Shown here: piece after piece, positions 17,346 to 25,434 of the stretch | Position numbering within the stretch: position 1 is the stretch's first letter | How the letters are laid out: the number at the start of each line of letters is the position of its first letter | NCBI GenBank assembly: GCA_045614925.1 | Contig: JAZLDV010000119.1 | Location: forward strand, 1 to 39,574 | Direction of reading: 5' to 3' | DNA: 39,574 nt | DNA from: JAZLDV01 sp045614925 | Lineage (GTDB): Bacteria > Bacillota_I > Bacilli_A > Erysipelotrichales > Coprobacillaceae | Notes under the pieces: model-generated | The model's database searches: none | What the model was told of the DNA's origin: nothing | Seen by the model: only the letters and a program-made list of their open reading frames with translations | Position numbers and translations under genes: made by a program

Positions 17346-17663
17346 TTATTTTATAAAAAATATATATCCTTGATTAATTGCTTCAATCAATTCTTCAGGA
17401 ATATAAGAAATACTCGCCTTTTCAATATCTGTTAAAGATTTATATGTTTCAATCCATTGTTTAGTTTCATCACTTAATTCAAAATTCTTATTTACATATT
17501 CAACTACATCTTTATCTACATCCTGAATATTCATCTTTTCTTTAATACTTAGTGTATTATAAAATTCTAAAAATTCATTTGCTTCTTTTTCAATATTTCC
17601 TTTTGGTATAAATAAAACACCAATTGCTACGATACATAAAACAATAATAATATATTTCTTCAT
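17346..17663 (-). CDS. Small membrane-anchored or secreted protein, unknown function
   Basis: I do not recognise this 105-residue protein. It starts with MKKYIIIVLCIVAIGVLFI, a short charged start and a hydrophobic stretch, giving a signal peptide or anchor with no lipobox. The rest is acidic and probably all-helical with two similar segments (ALSIKEKMNIQDV-like at 35-45 and SLTDIEKASISYI near 75-87), each followed by a short helix, a possible internal duplication. ATG 17663 has a GGATGGTGAG ribosome binding site. It is downstream of the PD-(D/E)XK gene by 67 bases and may be co-transcribed. Confidence 0.65.
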   Translation of the reverse strand: MKKYIIIVLCIVAIGVLFIPKGNIEKEANEFLEFYNTLSIKEKMNIQDVDKDVVEYVNKNFELSDETKQWIETYKSLTDIEKASISYIPEELIEAINQGYIFFIK

Positions 17664-17730
17664 ACACTCACCATCCCTATCCTTATTATATAGCATTAAT
17701 AAGAAAAAGAAATAGTGATATTATCGATAT

Positions 17731-18525
17731 TCAATCAAAAAGGTGTTTATATTTATCCCAATTGCTTTTAGGAACATTTAAAACTTCCATTGCCTCTATC
17801 GAAGATAATTGGAATTTATTCATAATTGCTTTAATGCATTCAACAAGATTTTCTTCTTTTCCCTGTGATTTTCCTTCAATTCTTCCCTCTTCTCTAATTT
17901 CATCCCAGATTTCACACATAAATTTCACTCCTTCTTCACTATTTTTCAAATAATCTACTCTTTTTTTTAATACATCACTATACATATCATTAGGATCACT
18001 ACATTTAAAATCATGTGCTATTTTTCCTAACTCATCATCTCCCTTATACATTAAATTGGTATATATAATATTACTTCCATCCTTTAATTTTATATCTCTA
18101 TCATTTGATCGATATGGAAATTCATATAATGGCCATTCTTTATCAAAATAATCATAATTTCCTAAAACAATAACACAGCACTCTTTCATCTTTTCAAATG
18201 GCTCATTAGGCTTAGATACATATACACCTATCTGTCCCTGGTGAAATTTCCATCTTTTAGGATGAGATCTGCTTTTACTGTTTTCTACTTCTATATTTAT
18301 GTAACGTTTAGTTGTTTCAATAAATACATCTAATTCAATTGATCTTCCATATGGATTATGAATCAGTTTTTGTACATTGTAATCAATAATCTCATCTTCC
18401 TCATCTTTTATAACTGCATTTTTAATATATTCTAAAACATCTTTATCATCTAATACAATCTTTGCAAAATCATCATCTACGATTCTAAGACGATTTAATT
18501 TTTCTTTATAAGCTTCTCTCATTCT
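17731..18525 (-). CDS. PD-(D/E)XK nuclease-family (Rpn/PDDEXK_2) transposase-like protein
   Basis: 264 residues. The N-terminal half has the layout of Rpn/PDDEXK_2 proteins: an aspartate in ELDVFIET, then the IEVEN core strand (77-81), corresponding to the D...ExQ nuclease pattern. The C-terminal EGRIEGKSQGKEEN repeat-like charged helix is typical of the family. The family includes recombination-promoting nucleases; members are usually multicopy and mobile, though no inverted repeats flank this one. ATG 18525 follows GGAGGA. It interrupts the conserved dnaN-yaaA junction. Whether it is an active nuclease is unknown. Confidence 0.7.
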   Translation of the reverse strand, partial: RMREAYKEKLNRLRIVDDDFAKIVLDDKDVLEYIKNAVIKDEEDEIIDYNVQKLIHNPYGRSIELDVFIETTKRYINIEVENSKSRSHPKRWKFHQGQIGVYVSKPNEPFEKMKECCVIVLGNYDYFDKEWPLYEFPYRSNDRDIKLKDGSNIIYTNLMYKGDDELGKIAHDFKCSDPNDMYSDVLKKRVDYLKNSEEGVKFMCEIWDEIREEGRIEGKSQGKEENLVECIKAIMNKFQLSSIEAMEVLNVPKSNWDKYKHLFD

Positions 18526-18618
18526 TTCCTCCAATATGTATATATTTTTTATCTTCTACTTATATATACATATATATTTGTTAAATTACTTTTTATTTTA
18601 GAAAAAATTATAAATAGA

Positions 18619-18662
18619 TAAAAAAAGATTGCACTTGCTTATTTAAAAGCTAGTACAATCTT
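18619..18662 (-). terminator. Terminator after dnaN
   Basis: A long imperfect hairpin (AAGATTG at its base paired with CAATCTT) spanning 18625-18662, followed by a T run on the minus strand. It uncouples dnaA-dnaN from the downstream genes. Confidence 0.75.
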
Positions 18663-18675
18663 ACTGTATAGTTTA

Positions 18676-19779
18676 TTAATATGTTCTTACAGGTAAAACC
18701 ATTTGAATAATATCTTCTTTTTCAAAGTCTTTAATAATAAATGGTCTCATTTCACCAGTAAATAAAATTCTTACTTTTTCACCATTAATACTTTTAATAG
18801 CATCATTTAAATATTTAGCACTAAAAGAAATTTTTAATGGATTTCCTTTATAAAATGCTTTATCAATATTTTCTTCTACTGATCCAATTTCTTGTGATTG
18901 TGATGATAAGATAACTTTTTCATCATTCATAGATAATTTAATAATATTAGATTGTTCACTTGATAATAAAGATGCTCTATCAACAGAACTTAATAAGCTT
19001 GAACTATCTACAACCATAGAATAATCAAAGTTTTCAGGAATTAATCTGCTTGTATCTGGATAAGATCCATCAATTAATCTAGTTTGAATTAATACTGAAT
19101 CTACAATAAATAATACTTTTCTATCAGAAACATAAATATCAATTAAAGAATCTTTTTCAATAATTCTACTAATTTCAATTAATGATTTCTTTGGAATAAT
19201 AATATTAAATGAAACATTAGAATCAATACTTAATAATCTTTTTGCTAATCTGTAACTATCTGTTGCAGTACATTCTAAAGTATTATTTTTTGCTTTAAAG
19301 TTAACTCCTGTTAAAGCTGGTCTAGTTTCTTTTTCACTAGTTGCAAAACTAGTTTGTTCAATTGCTTCTTTTAAATCAATTGATTTCATTTCAAAATTAA
19401 CACCAGTTTGACTTAAATCAATTCTAGGATAATCTAAAAATGAAGTTCCATTTAAATCAAAACGTGAAGTTGCTCCTTCAATACGTGTTAATGTTCCATC
19501 TACAATAAAGATATGAACATATTCAGAATCAATCTTTTTAATAATTTCTAAAATATATCTAGAAGATAATACTACACTACCTTCTTCTAAAATTTCTAAA
19601 TCACTATTAATAACAGTCTGAATAGTAATATCACTATCACTACCAGTTAAAGTTAATTGATTATCTTTTAAATCAAATTTAATTCCTGTTAATACAGGTA
19701 AAGGACTTTTCATAGAAACTGCTCTAGAAACTTTAGATAAAGCATTTAATAATACTAATCTTTTAATTTTAAAATTCAT
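18676..19779 (-). CDS. dnaN: DNA polymerase III beta sliding clamp
   Basis: The 367-residue processivity clamp with three repeated clamp folds (about 1-125, 126-245, 246-367). Signatures: the MKSPLPVLTGIKF segment near the N-terminus, RPALTGVNF in the middle domain and the VLPVRTY C-terminus that forms the partner-binding pocket. Strong AAGGAG before the ATG. It follows dnaA across a spacer containing the putative unwinding element. Confidence 0.96.
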   Translation of the reverse strand: MNFKIKRLVLLNALSKVSRAVSMKSPLPVLTGIKFDLKDNQLTLTGSDSDITIQTVINSDLEILEEGSVVLSSRYILEIIKKIDSEYVHIFIVDGTLTRIEGATSRFDLNGTSFLDYPRIDLSQTGVNFEMKSIDLKEAIEQTSFATSEKETRPALTGVNFKAKNNTLECTATDSYRLAKRLLSIDSNVSFNIIIPKKSLIEISRIIEKDSLIDIYVSDRKVLFIVDSVLIQTRLIDGSYPDTSRLIPENFDYSMVVDSSSLLSSVDRASLLSSEQSNIIKLSMNDEKVILSSQSQEIGSVEENIDKAFYKGNPLKISFSAKYLNDAIKSINGEKVRILFTGEMRPFIIKDFEKEDIIQMVLPVRTY

Positions 19780-19800
19780 TTTTTCTACTCCTTTATATAA

Positions 19801-19923
19801 TATATTTTATATAATATCATAATAATAATACTGTGAACAATATGAATAACTTGCAAATATACTGATTTTATCATATAAAATTCAAATATTTACTGTGAAT
19901 TCACTGTGCACAATTGTGAATAA
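19801..19923. other. dnaA-dnaN spacer: probable DNA unwinding element with DnaA boxes
   Basis: Read in the dnaA to dnaN direction (minus strand): a perfect TTATNCACA box (TTATTCACA, 19915-19923), box-like TTGTGCACA, a TTATTCATA-type site, then TTGTTCACA (19832-19840) followed after one base by repeated TAT/ATT triplets (19817-19831) and a nearly pure AT tract. This is the Bacillus incC layout: boxes, then DnaA-trio triplets, then the melted region. The trio-bearing strand reads TAATAATAA. Function is inferred from layout. Confidence 0.6.
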
Positions 19924-19926
19924 CTC

Positions 19927-21270
19927 TTATAATAACTTTTTCTTAATATCTTCAAGTGCCTGTCTATAATTTGCATCTTTTTCTAAGTTTTTCTTTACCT
20001 TATCACATGCTTTCATAACAGTAGAGTGATCTCTACCTCCAAAGTCAGCACCTATTTGAACAAATGAGATATCTTTTATTAATTCTCTACATAAGTACAT
20101 AGCAATATGTCTTGCGACAATTAAATTAGATGTTCTAGATTTAGAATTAATTTGTGTAATTGTTAAATTATAATAATCTGCTACAGTTTTCTTAATATGA
20201 GGAATTGTTAATTCCTCTTTTGTTGTAACCTGACTCACAGAATCTTTAAATGCTTCTAAAGCAAATTTAAGATCTATAGTTTCAATTTGTTCAGGAATAC
20301 ATAACATATAGAATAATAATCTATTAATACTACCTTCTAATTCTCTAACATCATTATTAAAATGAGTTGCGATAAAATCAATTACTTCCTCTTCAATAGG
20401 AACTTCAATATTTCTCGATTCAATTTTCTTTCTTAAAATAGCTTTAGCTGTTTCAAATTCAGGAGTATCAATACTTACAGTTAAACCAGAATTAAAACGA
20501 CTAACTAATCTTTTTTCCATCCCTCTTAATTCATTAGGGGGTTTATCTGATGTAATAACAATCTGTTTCTTATTACTTATTAATGTATTAAATATATTAA
20601 AGAAGATTTCACAAGAAGAATCTTTTTTAGCCATAAATTGAATATCATCAATTAATAATATATCAATATGTCTATATTTATAATTAAATTCATCAATAGT
20701 AGAATTTGTTAATGACTGAATATATTCATTAACAAAGTTTTCACTTGTAGAATATAACACTCTTGCATCAGGATTTTTCATTTTAGCATGATTTCCAATT
20801 GCATTTAATAAATGCGTTTTACCAAGTCCTGATTGTCCAAATATAAATAATGGACTGTATGCAACCCCTGGTTTCATTGCAACTGTTAAAGATGCAGTCT
20901 GTGCAATTCTATTACTATTACCAACAACGAAACTGTTAAAAGTTAATTCAGAACTTAAATTATCTTCAAACTCTAATAATTGTTCATTTTTAACAATACT
21001 TTTTTCATATTCTTCATTAATATACAAAGTAAGATGATAACGTCCCTTTGTTACAATATTATAGATTTCTTCAAGTTTACTTAAATGAGGCAAGATTACA
21101 TCATAATTCCATTTAAGCTCAGTTGTTAAAATAACATCATTTTCGATAATATCTCTTATTTTTATAGAAGTAAAGAAAGAGTCGAACTCAATTTTATCAA
21201 TTCCCAGTTCAGGTAACTTAGTTTCAAATAAATCTAAGGTTTTCTTGAAGTCAGAATTTAAATTGTTCAT
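19927..21270 (-). CDS. dnaA: Chromosomal replication initiator DnaA
   Basis: 447 residues. The AAA+ domain III has Walker A GQSGLGKT (145-152), Walker B DILLIDDIQF and FNSFVVGNSNRIA at its N-edge. Domain IV has the DNA-binding signature GGRDHSTVMKACDKV. Domain I (1-about 90) is divergent: I cannot find the usual tryptophan-containing N-terminal pattern. ATG 21270 follows AGAAGGTG; the TTG at 21288 is part of the leader. A TATAAT (21294-21299, minus strand) lies just upstream with only a weak -35. DnaA boxes further upstream suggest autoregulation. Confidence 0.96.
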   Translation of the reverse strand: MNNLNSDFKKTLDLFETKLPELGIDKIEFDSFFTSIKIRDIIENDVILTTELKWNYDVILPHLSKLEEIYNIVTKGRYHLTLYINEEYEKSIVKNEQLLEFEDNLSSELTFNSFVVGNSNRIAQTASLTVAMKPGVAYSPLFIFGQSGLGKTHLLNAIGNHAKMKNPDARVLYSTSENFVNEYIQSLTNSTIDEFNYKYRHIDILLIDDIQFMAKKDSSCEIFFNIFNTLISNKKQIVITSDKPPNELRGMEKRLVSRFNSGLTVSIDTPEFETAKAILRKKIESRNIEVPIEEEVIDFIATHFNNDVRELEGSINRLLFYMLCIPEQIETIDLKFALEAFKDSVSQVTTKEELTIPHIKKTVADYYNLTITQINSKSRTSNLIVARHIAMYLCRELIKDISFVQIGADFGGRDHSTVMKACDKVKKNLEKDANYRQALEDIKKKLL

Positions 21271-21781
21271 GAATACACCTTCTTTCAAGTCATATTATAA
21301 GATAATTTGTGAGTAAAAAGAAGTAAAAAAATAATATTCACAATTATACACAAAGTTATGCACATGAAAAAGTGTTGAATATAGGGAGTTTTTTTGATTA
21401 TACACATATTTATATGATACATAAATTGTGAATAACTTTTATTCTATGTGCAAAAATGTGAGTAATTGTGTATTCATATTTCTATTCATATCTTATGCAT
21501 AAGTTATTCAAAGGAAAAAATAAGCATATAAGAGGTAAAATTTAGGTTTTGCACAATTGTGAATAAATAAAATCATATTGTGCATAAAGTGTGAATTATA
21601 TGGAATAAAGAGGATATTTTCAATTTGCAAACATGTTTTATTAAAAAAATATGTGAAAAAAAATTGTATAAAAATTTAGTTTTTTAAAGAAATTTTATTG
21701 ACTTATAAAAGTAAAAACAATATAATGATGGGGCATATGTTACTGTGTATAAAAAAATATAAAATTTTGGAGGTGTAATCA
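21271..21781. other. oriC: DnaA-box cluster between dnaA and rpmH
   Basis: A gene-free 511-base AT-rich stretch with seven exact TTATNCACA boxes: plus strand 21344-21352, 21356-21364, 21398-21406; minus strand 21427-21435, 21558-21566, 21579-21587, 21744-21752. Near matches occur at 21334, 21457 and 21493. None is the canonical TTATCCACA; N is A, T or G. With the dnaA-dnaN spacer this makes a bipartite origin, and gene direction flips across it. The left half carries plus-oriented boxes, the right half minus-oriented ones. Confidence 0.9.
21698..21726 (+). promoter_or_regulatory. Sigma-A promoter of rpmH-rnpA
   Basis: TTGACT (21698-21703), a 17-base spacer and a perfect TATAAT (21721-21726). 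The start would be near 21733. An exact DnaA box (21744-21752, minus strand) falls in the leader just after it, so DnaA could affect this promoter. Confidence 0.88.
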
Positions 21782-21916
21782 ATGAAAAGAACATATCAAC
21801 CAAATAAAAGAAAAAGATCAAAAACTCATGGTTTTAGAGCTAGAATGGCAACAGTAGGCGGAAGAAAAGTACTTGCGCGTCGCCGTAAAAGAGGAAGAAA
21901 AGTTTTATCTGCCTAA
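21782..21916 (+). CDS. rpmH: Ribosomal protein L34
   Basis: The 44-residue 50S subunit protein begins MKRTYQPNKRKRSKTHGFRA and continues into a strongly basic tail (RRRKRGRKVLSA), matching bL34 in length and sequence. GGAGGTG precedes the ATG. It begins the conserved rightward origin cluster rpmH-rnpA-yidC-jag-mnmE. Confidence 0.97.
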   Translation: MKRTYQPNKRKRSKTHGFRARMATVGGRKVLARRRKRGRKVLSA

Positions 21917-21917
21917 C

Positions 21918-21947
21918 AAAAAAATCCACTTAAATGTGGTTTTTTTT
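21918..21947 (+). terminator. Weak terminator or attenuator between rpmH and rnpA
   Basis: CCAC (21926-21929) pairs with GTGG (21936-21939), flanked by A7 and T8 tracts that can extend the stem. It is close to the rnpA start and could lower rnpA expression relative to rpmH. Confidence 0.45.
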
Positions 21948-21957
21948 CTAAGAAAAT

Positions 21958-22293
21958 ATGAAAAAAGAATATCGTATTAAGAAAAACGAAGAATTCCAAT
22001 CTATTATAAGGATGAAAAAGTCAGTCGCAAACAGATGTTTTGTGGTGTATTTTAGAAAAAATACTGATCATCTTAGGGTTGGAATTTCTGTAAGTAAAAA
22101 GTTAGGAAACGCTGTTGTTCGAAATAAAGTGAAAAGACAAGTGAGAATGATGGCTCAGGAAGTTTTTGATAAAGATCGTCAAAATGATCTTGTTATTATT
22201 GTTAGAAATCAGTTCTTAACGAATAGTTATGAAGACAATTTAAAAGAATTAAGATTTTTAAACAATAAAATTGTTAAAAGGATGGAAAAATAA
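21958..22293 (+). CDS. rnpA: Ribonuclease P protein component
   Basis: 111 residues. The basic RNase P protein binds the catalytic RNA for tRNA 5' maturation; the RNR-like signature appears as NAVVRNKVKRQVR (about 53-65). The ATG at 21958 is fixed by an in-frame TAA 9 bases upstream, yet there is no good ribosome binding site, only CTAAGAAAAT after a T tract. Length is typical. Confidence 0.95.
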   Translation: MKKEYRIKKNEEFQSIIRMKKSVANRCFVVYFRKNTDHLRVGISVSKKLGNAVVRNKVKRQVRMMAQEVFDKDRQNDLVIIVRNQFLTNSYEDNLKELRFLNNKIVKRMEK

Positions 22294-22294
22294 A

Positions 22295-23146
22295 ATGTAT
22301 TTAGATCAACGTACAAAAAAGTTTTTAAAGGTTTTTGCTTTAGTTGCATTTGTATTTGTTCTAGCTGGATGTACAGCAAACGTAGATAAAGATGGAGTTT
22401 TATTAGCAGAACGTGCTATTGATGAAACAACAAAATGGAGTTTAGATCAAGGGTTCTTCGACTTCTTCTTAGTTATGCCAATTGCTAAAGGTATTTTATT
22501 CTTTGGTCAAAATTTTGGTAATATTGCGTATGGTGTTATTTTAATGACTGTTATTATTAATATCTTAATGTTACCAATCATGATTAAATCAACAGTATCT
22601 ACTCAAAAGATGCAAATGATCCAACCTGAAATCGAAAGAATTCAAAACAAATACAGAGGTAGAGAAGATCAAGAATCTAAAATTAAAATGTCAAATGAAA
22701 TTCAAAAATTGTACAAAAAACATGATATCAACATGTTTGCTTCATTTACAACTTTCTTGACATTACCAATTATGATTGCTATGTGGCAAGCTGCACAAAG
22801 ATTAGCGCCATTATATAGCACAACATTCTTAGGATTACAATTAGGTTTACAACCTATGGGAGAAATTACTAGTGGTCATTTTGGTTATTTAGTAATTATT
22901 ATTTTAGTAGGTATAACTCAATATTTATCTATTGAAATTAATAACATTATGTTAAAAAGAAATCCTAGATTCAAACCAAGTGCACAACAACAACAAATGA
23001 AACAAATGAATATTATGATGGTTGCGATGATTGTTATTTTCTCATTAACAATGTCAACAGCAATGTCATTATATTGGATTACTACAAGTATCATTACTAT
23101 CGCTAGAACAATCTATATTCAATTGTGTCATGTTGAAAAGAAATAG
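22295..23146 (+). CDS. yidC: Membrane protein insertase YidC (SpoIIIJ/Oxa1 family)
   Basis: A 283-residue lipoprotein-type insertase. Lipobox LAGC gives lipidated C26; five membrane segments follow, with the cytoplasmic QKMQMIQPEIERIQNKY hairpin (104-120). I start it at ATG 22295, eleven bases after AAAGGA, not the TTG at 22271 inside rnpA. The conserved groove arginine of the first core helix (Arg-X-X-X-X-Pro pattern) is replaced by N89 (INILMLPI, 88-95). It lies one base after rnpA and 13 before jag. Confidence 0.95.
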   Translation: MYLDQRTKKFLKVFALVAFVFVLAGCTANVDKDGVLLAERAIDETTKWSLDQGFFDFFLVMPIAKGILFFGQNFGNIAYGVILMTVIINILMLPIMIKSTVSTQKMQMIQPEIERIQNKYRGREDQESKIKMSNEIQKLYKKHDINMFASFTTFLTLPIMIAMWQAAQRLAPLYSTTFLGLQLGLQPMGEITSGHFGYLVIIILVGITQYLSIEINNIMLKRNPRFKPSAQQQQMKQMNIMMVAMIVIFSLTMSTAMSLYWITTSIITIARTIYIQLCHVEKK

Positions 23147-23159
23147 GATGGTGTAAGAT

Positions 23160-23759
23160 ATGAAAAAATTTGAAGCCAAAACTTTAGAAGATGCTTTAAG
23201 ACTTGCATGTGAAGATTTAAATGTAAGTGTTGAAGAATTAACTTATGAAGTTATTGAAGAAAAGAAAACTTTCTTTTCTAAAAAAGTTGTGATTGAATGT
23301 TATTGCGAATCTATGATTCAAGAATTCTTAGAAAATTATGTAAGAACAATTTTAAAAGATATGCAATTTGAAATTGAAACTGTTACATATATTCAAGATG
23401 ATCGTATTTATTTAAATGTAAATACTGATAATAACTCTATTTTAATTGGTAAAAATGGTGTTATTTTAAGAGCTTTAAATTTCATTTGTAAAAATGCTAT
23501 TCAAACTCAATTTAAGAAAAGAGTAGAAATTAGTATTGATATTAATGGATATAAAGAATCTCGTTATAAAAAAGTTTCAGCTATGGCAAAAAGACTTGGT
23601 AAACAAGTTTTAAGAACAAAAGCTGATTGTAAATTAGATCCTTTACCAGCAGATGAAAGAAAAATGATTCATCAAGTGATTTCTAAAATGGATCATTTAA
23701 AAACTGAAAGTAAAGGTGAAGGTAATAACAGATTTATTACTATCTCTTATGTAGATTAA
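23160..23759 (+). CDS. jag: RNA-binding protein Jag (KhpB/EloR)
   Basis: 199 residues with three parts: Jag_N (about 1-50, KKFEAKTLEDALRLA start), a KH domain with LIGKNGVILRALN, and a C-terminal R3H domain with RKMIHQVI and the SKGEGNNRF tail. In Gram-positives KhpB acts with KhpA on RNAs and on cell elongation. It normally follows yidC, as here. Confidence 0.94.
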   Translation: MKKFEAKTLEDALRLACEDLNVSVEELTYEVIEEKKTFFSKKVVIECYCESMIQEFLENYVRTILKDMQFEIETVTYIQDDRIYLNVNTDNNSILIGKNGVILRALNFICKNAIQTQFKKRVEISIDINGYKESRYKKVSAMAKRLGKQVLRTKADCKLDPLPADERKMIHQVISKMDHLKTESKGEGNNRFITISYVD

Positions 23760-23780
23760 ACCCTAGAAATAGGGTTTTTC
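23758..23780 (+). terminator. Terminator after jag
   Basis: A perfect 8-bp stem (23758-23765 with 23770-23777) with a GAAA tetraloop followed by TTCTTTTT. It covers the end of the jag stop codon. Confidence 0.85.
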
Positions 23781-23844
23781 TTTTTATATTTGAAAAGTCA
23801 TTATTATAGTGTTAATATGTGTAATGATGAAAGGAAGTGAAATT

Positions 23845-25179
23845 ATGAATGAAGATATTATTGTAGCAATTGCCACATCTAGATTAGAAGCTGCTATTTC
23901 TATTATTAGATTAAGTGGAGAAGGATGTATTGCTTTTGTACAAGAATTTTTTAGTGGAAAGATATTAAATAAAGAGAGTCATACTATTACTTATGGATAT
24001 ATTAAAGATGGTAATGAAAAAGTAGATGAAGTTTTAGTAAATATATATAGAGGAAAAAGAACATTTACTGGTGAAGAGATGGTAGAGATTAACTGTCATG
24101 GTGGTGTTTTTATTACTCAAAAGATTTTAAAATTATGTTTAGCTAAAGGGGCAAGAATGGCAGAAAGAGGAGAGTTTTCAAAGAGAGCTTTTCTTAATGG
24201 AAGAATAGACTTGTCTCAGGCTGAAGCGATTACTGATCTGATTAGTGCTAAAAATGATTATGCTGCATCTTTAGCTTTAAAAGGGATTCAAGGAAATATT
24301 AGTCATTTTATTGAAGATTTAAGAGAAGATCTTATTCAGATTATTACTCAGATTGAAGTGAATATTGATTATCCTGAATATGAAGATGTAGAAGAATTAA
24401 CTGCAGAGTTATTATTACCTAGAAGTGAATCATTAAGAAATAAAATGAATAAGATTATTGATGCAAGTAAAAATGTTCATTTATTAAAAGATGGTATTTC
24501 TACAGTTATTATTGGTAAACCAAATGTAGGGAAATCAAGTTTATTAAATGCTTTATTAGATGAAGAAAAAGCAATTGTAACAAATATCGCAGGAACAACA
24601 AGAGATATTGTTGAAGGATCAGTAAGATTAGATAATATTATTTTAAATATGATTGATACTGCTGGTATTAGAGAAACTGATGATATTGTTGAAAATATTG
24701 GTGTCAATAAATCTAAAGAATTAATTCATAAAGCTGATTTAGTTTTATTGGTATTAGATGGTTCTAATGAATTAGAAAAAGAAGATAAAGAGTTATTAGA
24801 GTTATCTGAAGATACAAATAGAATTATTGTAATTAATAAGAAAGATATTGGATGTGTTCATGATATTGATGGTATTGGTATTAGTGCTAAGGATAGAGAT
24901 ATAGAACCATTAATTAATGAAATCAAAGAAATGTTTGAATTAGGTAAGATTACATCAGGTGATGATGAAATCTTAGCAAATGCAAGACAGATTCAGTTAT
25001 TAACAAATGCAAAAAATGCATTAGAGAATGCTATTGAAGCTATGAATAACTATATTCCTACTGATCTTATTGTGACTGATTTATATGAGTCATGGGAAAA
25101 TTTAAGAGAAATCTTAGGAGAAAGAGCTAAAGAAGATTTATTAGATGAATTATTTAAAAGATTCTGTATAGGAAAATAG
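23845..25179 (+). CDS. mnmE: tRNA modification GTPase MnmE
   Basis: 444 residues. The N-terminal formyl-THF-binding domain (about 1-118) is followed by a helical domain and an inserted GTPase: P-loop GKPNVGKS (224-231), TTRD (251-254) and DTAG (271-274). The family C-terminal FCIGK (440-444) carries the essential cysteine. MnmE with MnmG makes cmnm5-type uridines at tRNA wobble positions. ATG 23845 follows AAAGGAAG. MnmG, usually next, is not in this window. Confidence 0.95.
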   Translation: MNEDIIVAIATSRLEAAISIIRLSGEGCIAFVQEFFSGKILNKESHTITYGYIKDGNEKVDEVLVNIYRGKRTFTGEEMVEINCHGGVFITQKILKLCLAKGARMAERGEFSKRAFLNGRIDLSQAEAITDLISAKNDYAASLALKGIQGNISHFIEDLREDLIQIITQIEVNIDYPEYEDVEELTAELLLPRSESLRNKMNKIIDASKNVHLLKDGISTVIIGKPNVGKSSLLNALLDEEKAIVTNIAGTTRDIVEGSVRLDNIILNMIDTAGIRETDDIVENIGVNKSKELIHKADLVLLVLDGSNELEKEDKELLELSEDTNRIIVINKKDIGCVHDIDGIGISAKDRDIEPLINEIKEMFELGKITSGDDEILANARQIQLLTNAKNALENAIEAMNNYIPTDLIVTDLYESWENLREILGERAKEDLLDELFKRFCIGK

Positions 25180-25195
25180 AAATATTAAAGGAATT

Positions 25196-25226
25196 AAGAT
25201 GTGAATTTGTTTCACATCTTTTTTTT
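25196..25226 (+). terminator. Terminator of mnmE
   Basis: A perfect 10-bp stem (25196-25205 with 25211-25220) with a 5-base loop followed by six Ts. It closes the rightward origin cluster. Confidence 0.9.
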
Positions 25227-25372
25227 GATTGAATTAAAAGCAATCGTAAAAATTTACGCGTGAATTTTTATGTGTATACACGCAATAAATGAATTAAAAA
25301 TAGGTTAATTACGTATTATAGGTGTCATTTCAATAAAAAAACAATCGAAAAAGTAGTCGTAAAAAAATACAA

Positions 25373-25406
25373 TTGTTTTTTCGTGCGTTTACGCATATAA
25401 TATAAT
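25373..25406 (+). promoter_or_regulatory. Promoter with internal operator-like palindrome upstream of the AlbA_2 gene
   Basis: TTGTTT (25373-25378), a 17-base spacer and TATAAT (25396-25401), with a second TATAAT at 25401-25406. The inverted repeat TGCGT-TT-ACGCA (25384-25395) fills most of the spacer. Upstream, ACGCGT, GTGTATACAC (25272-25281) and ACAATTGT form more short dyads. This looks like binding sites for a regulator, quite possibly the gene's own product. Confidence 0.6.
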
Positions 25407-25434
25407 CAATAAGATTAGAAAGGATGAGATTATT

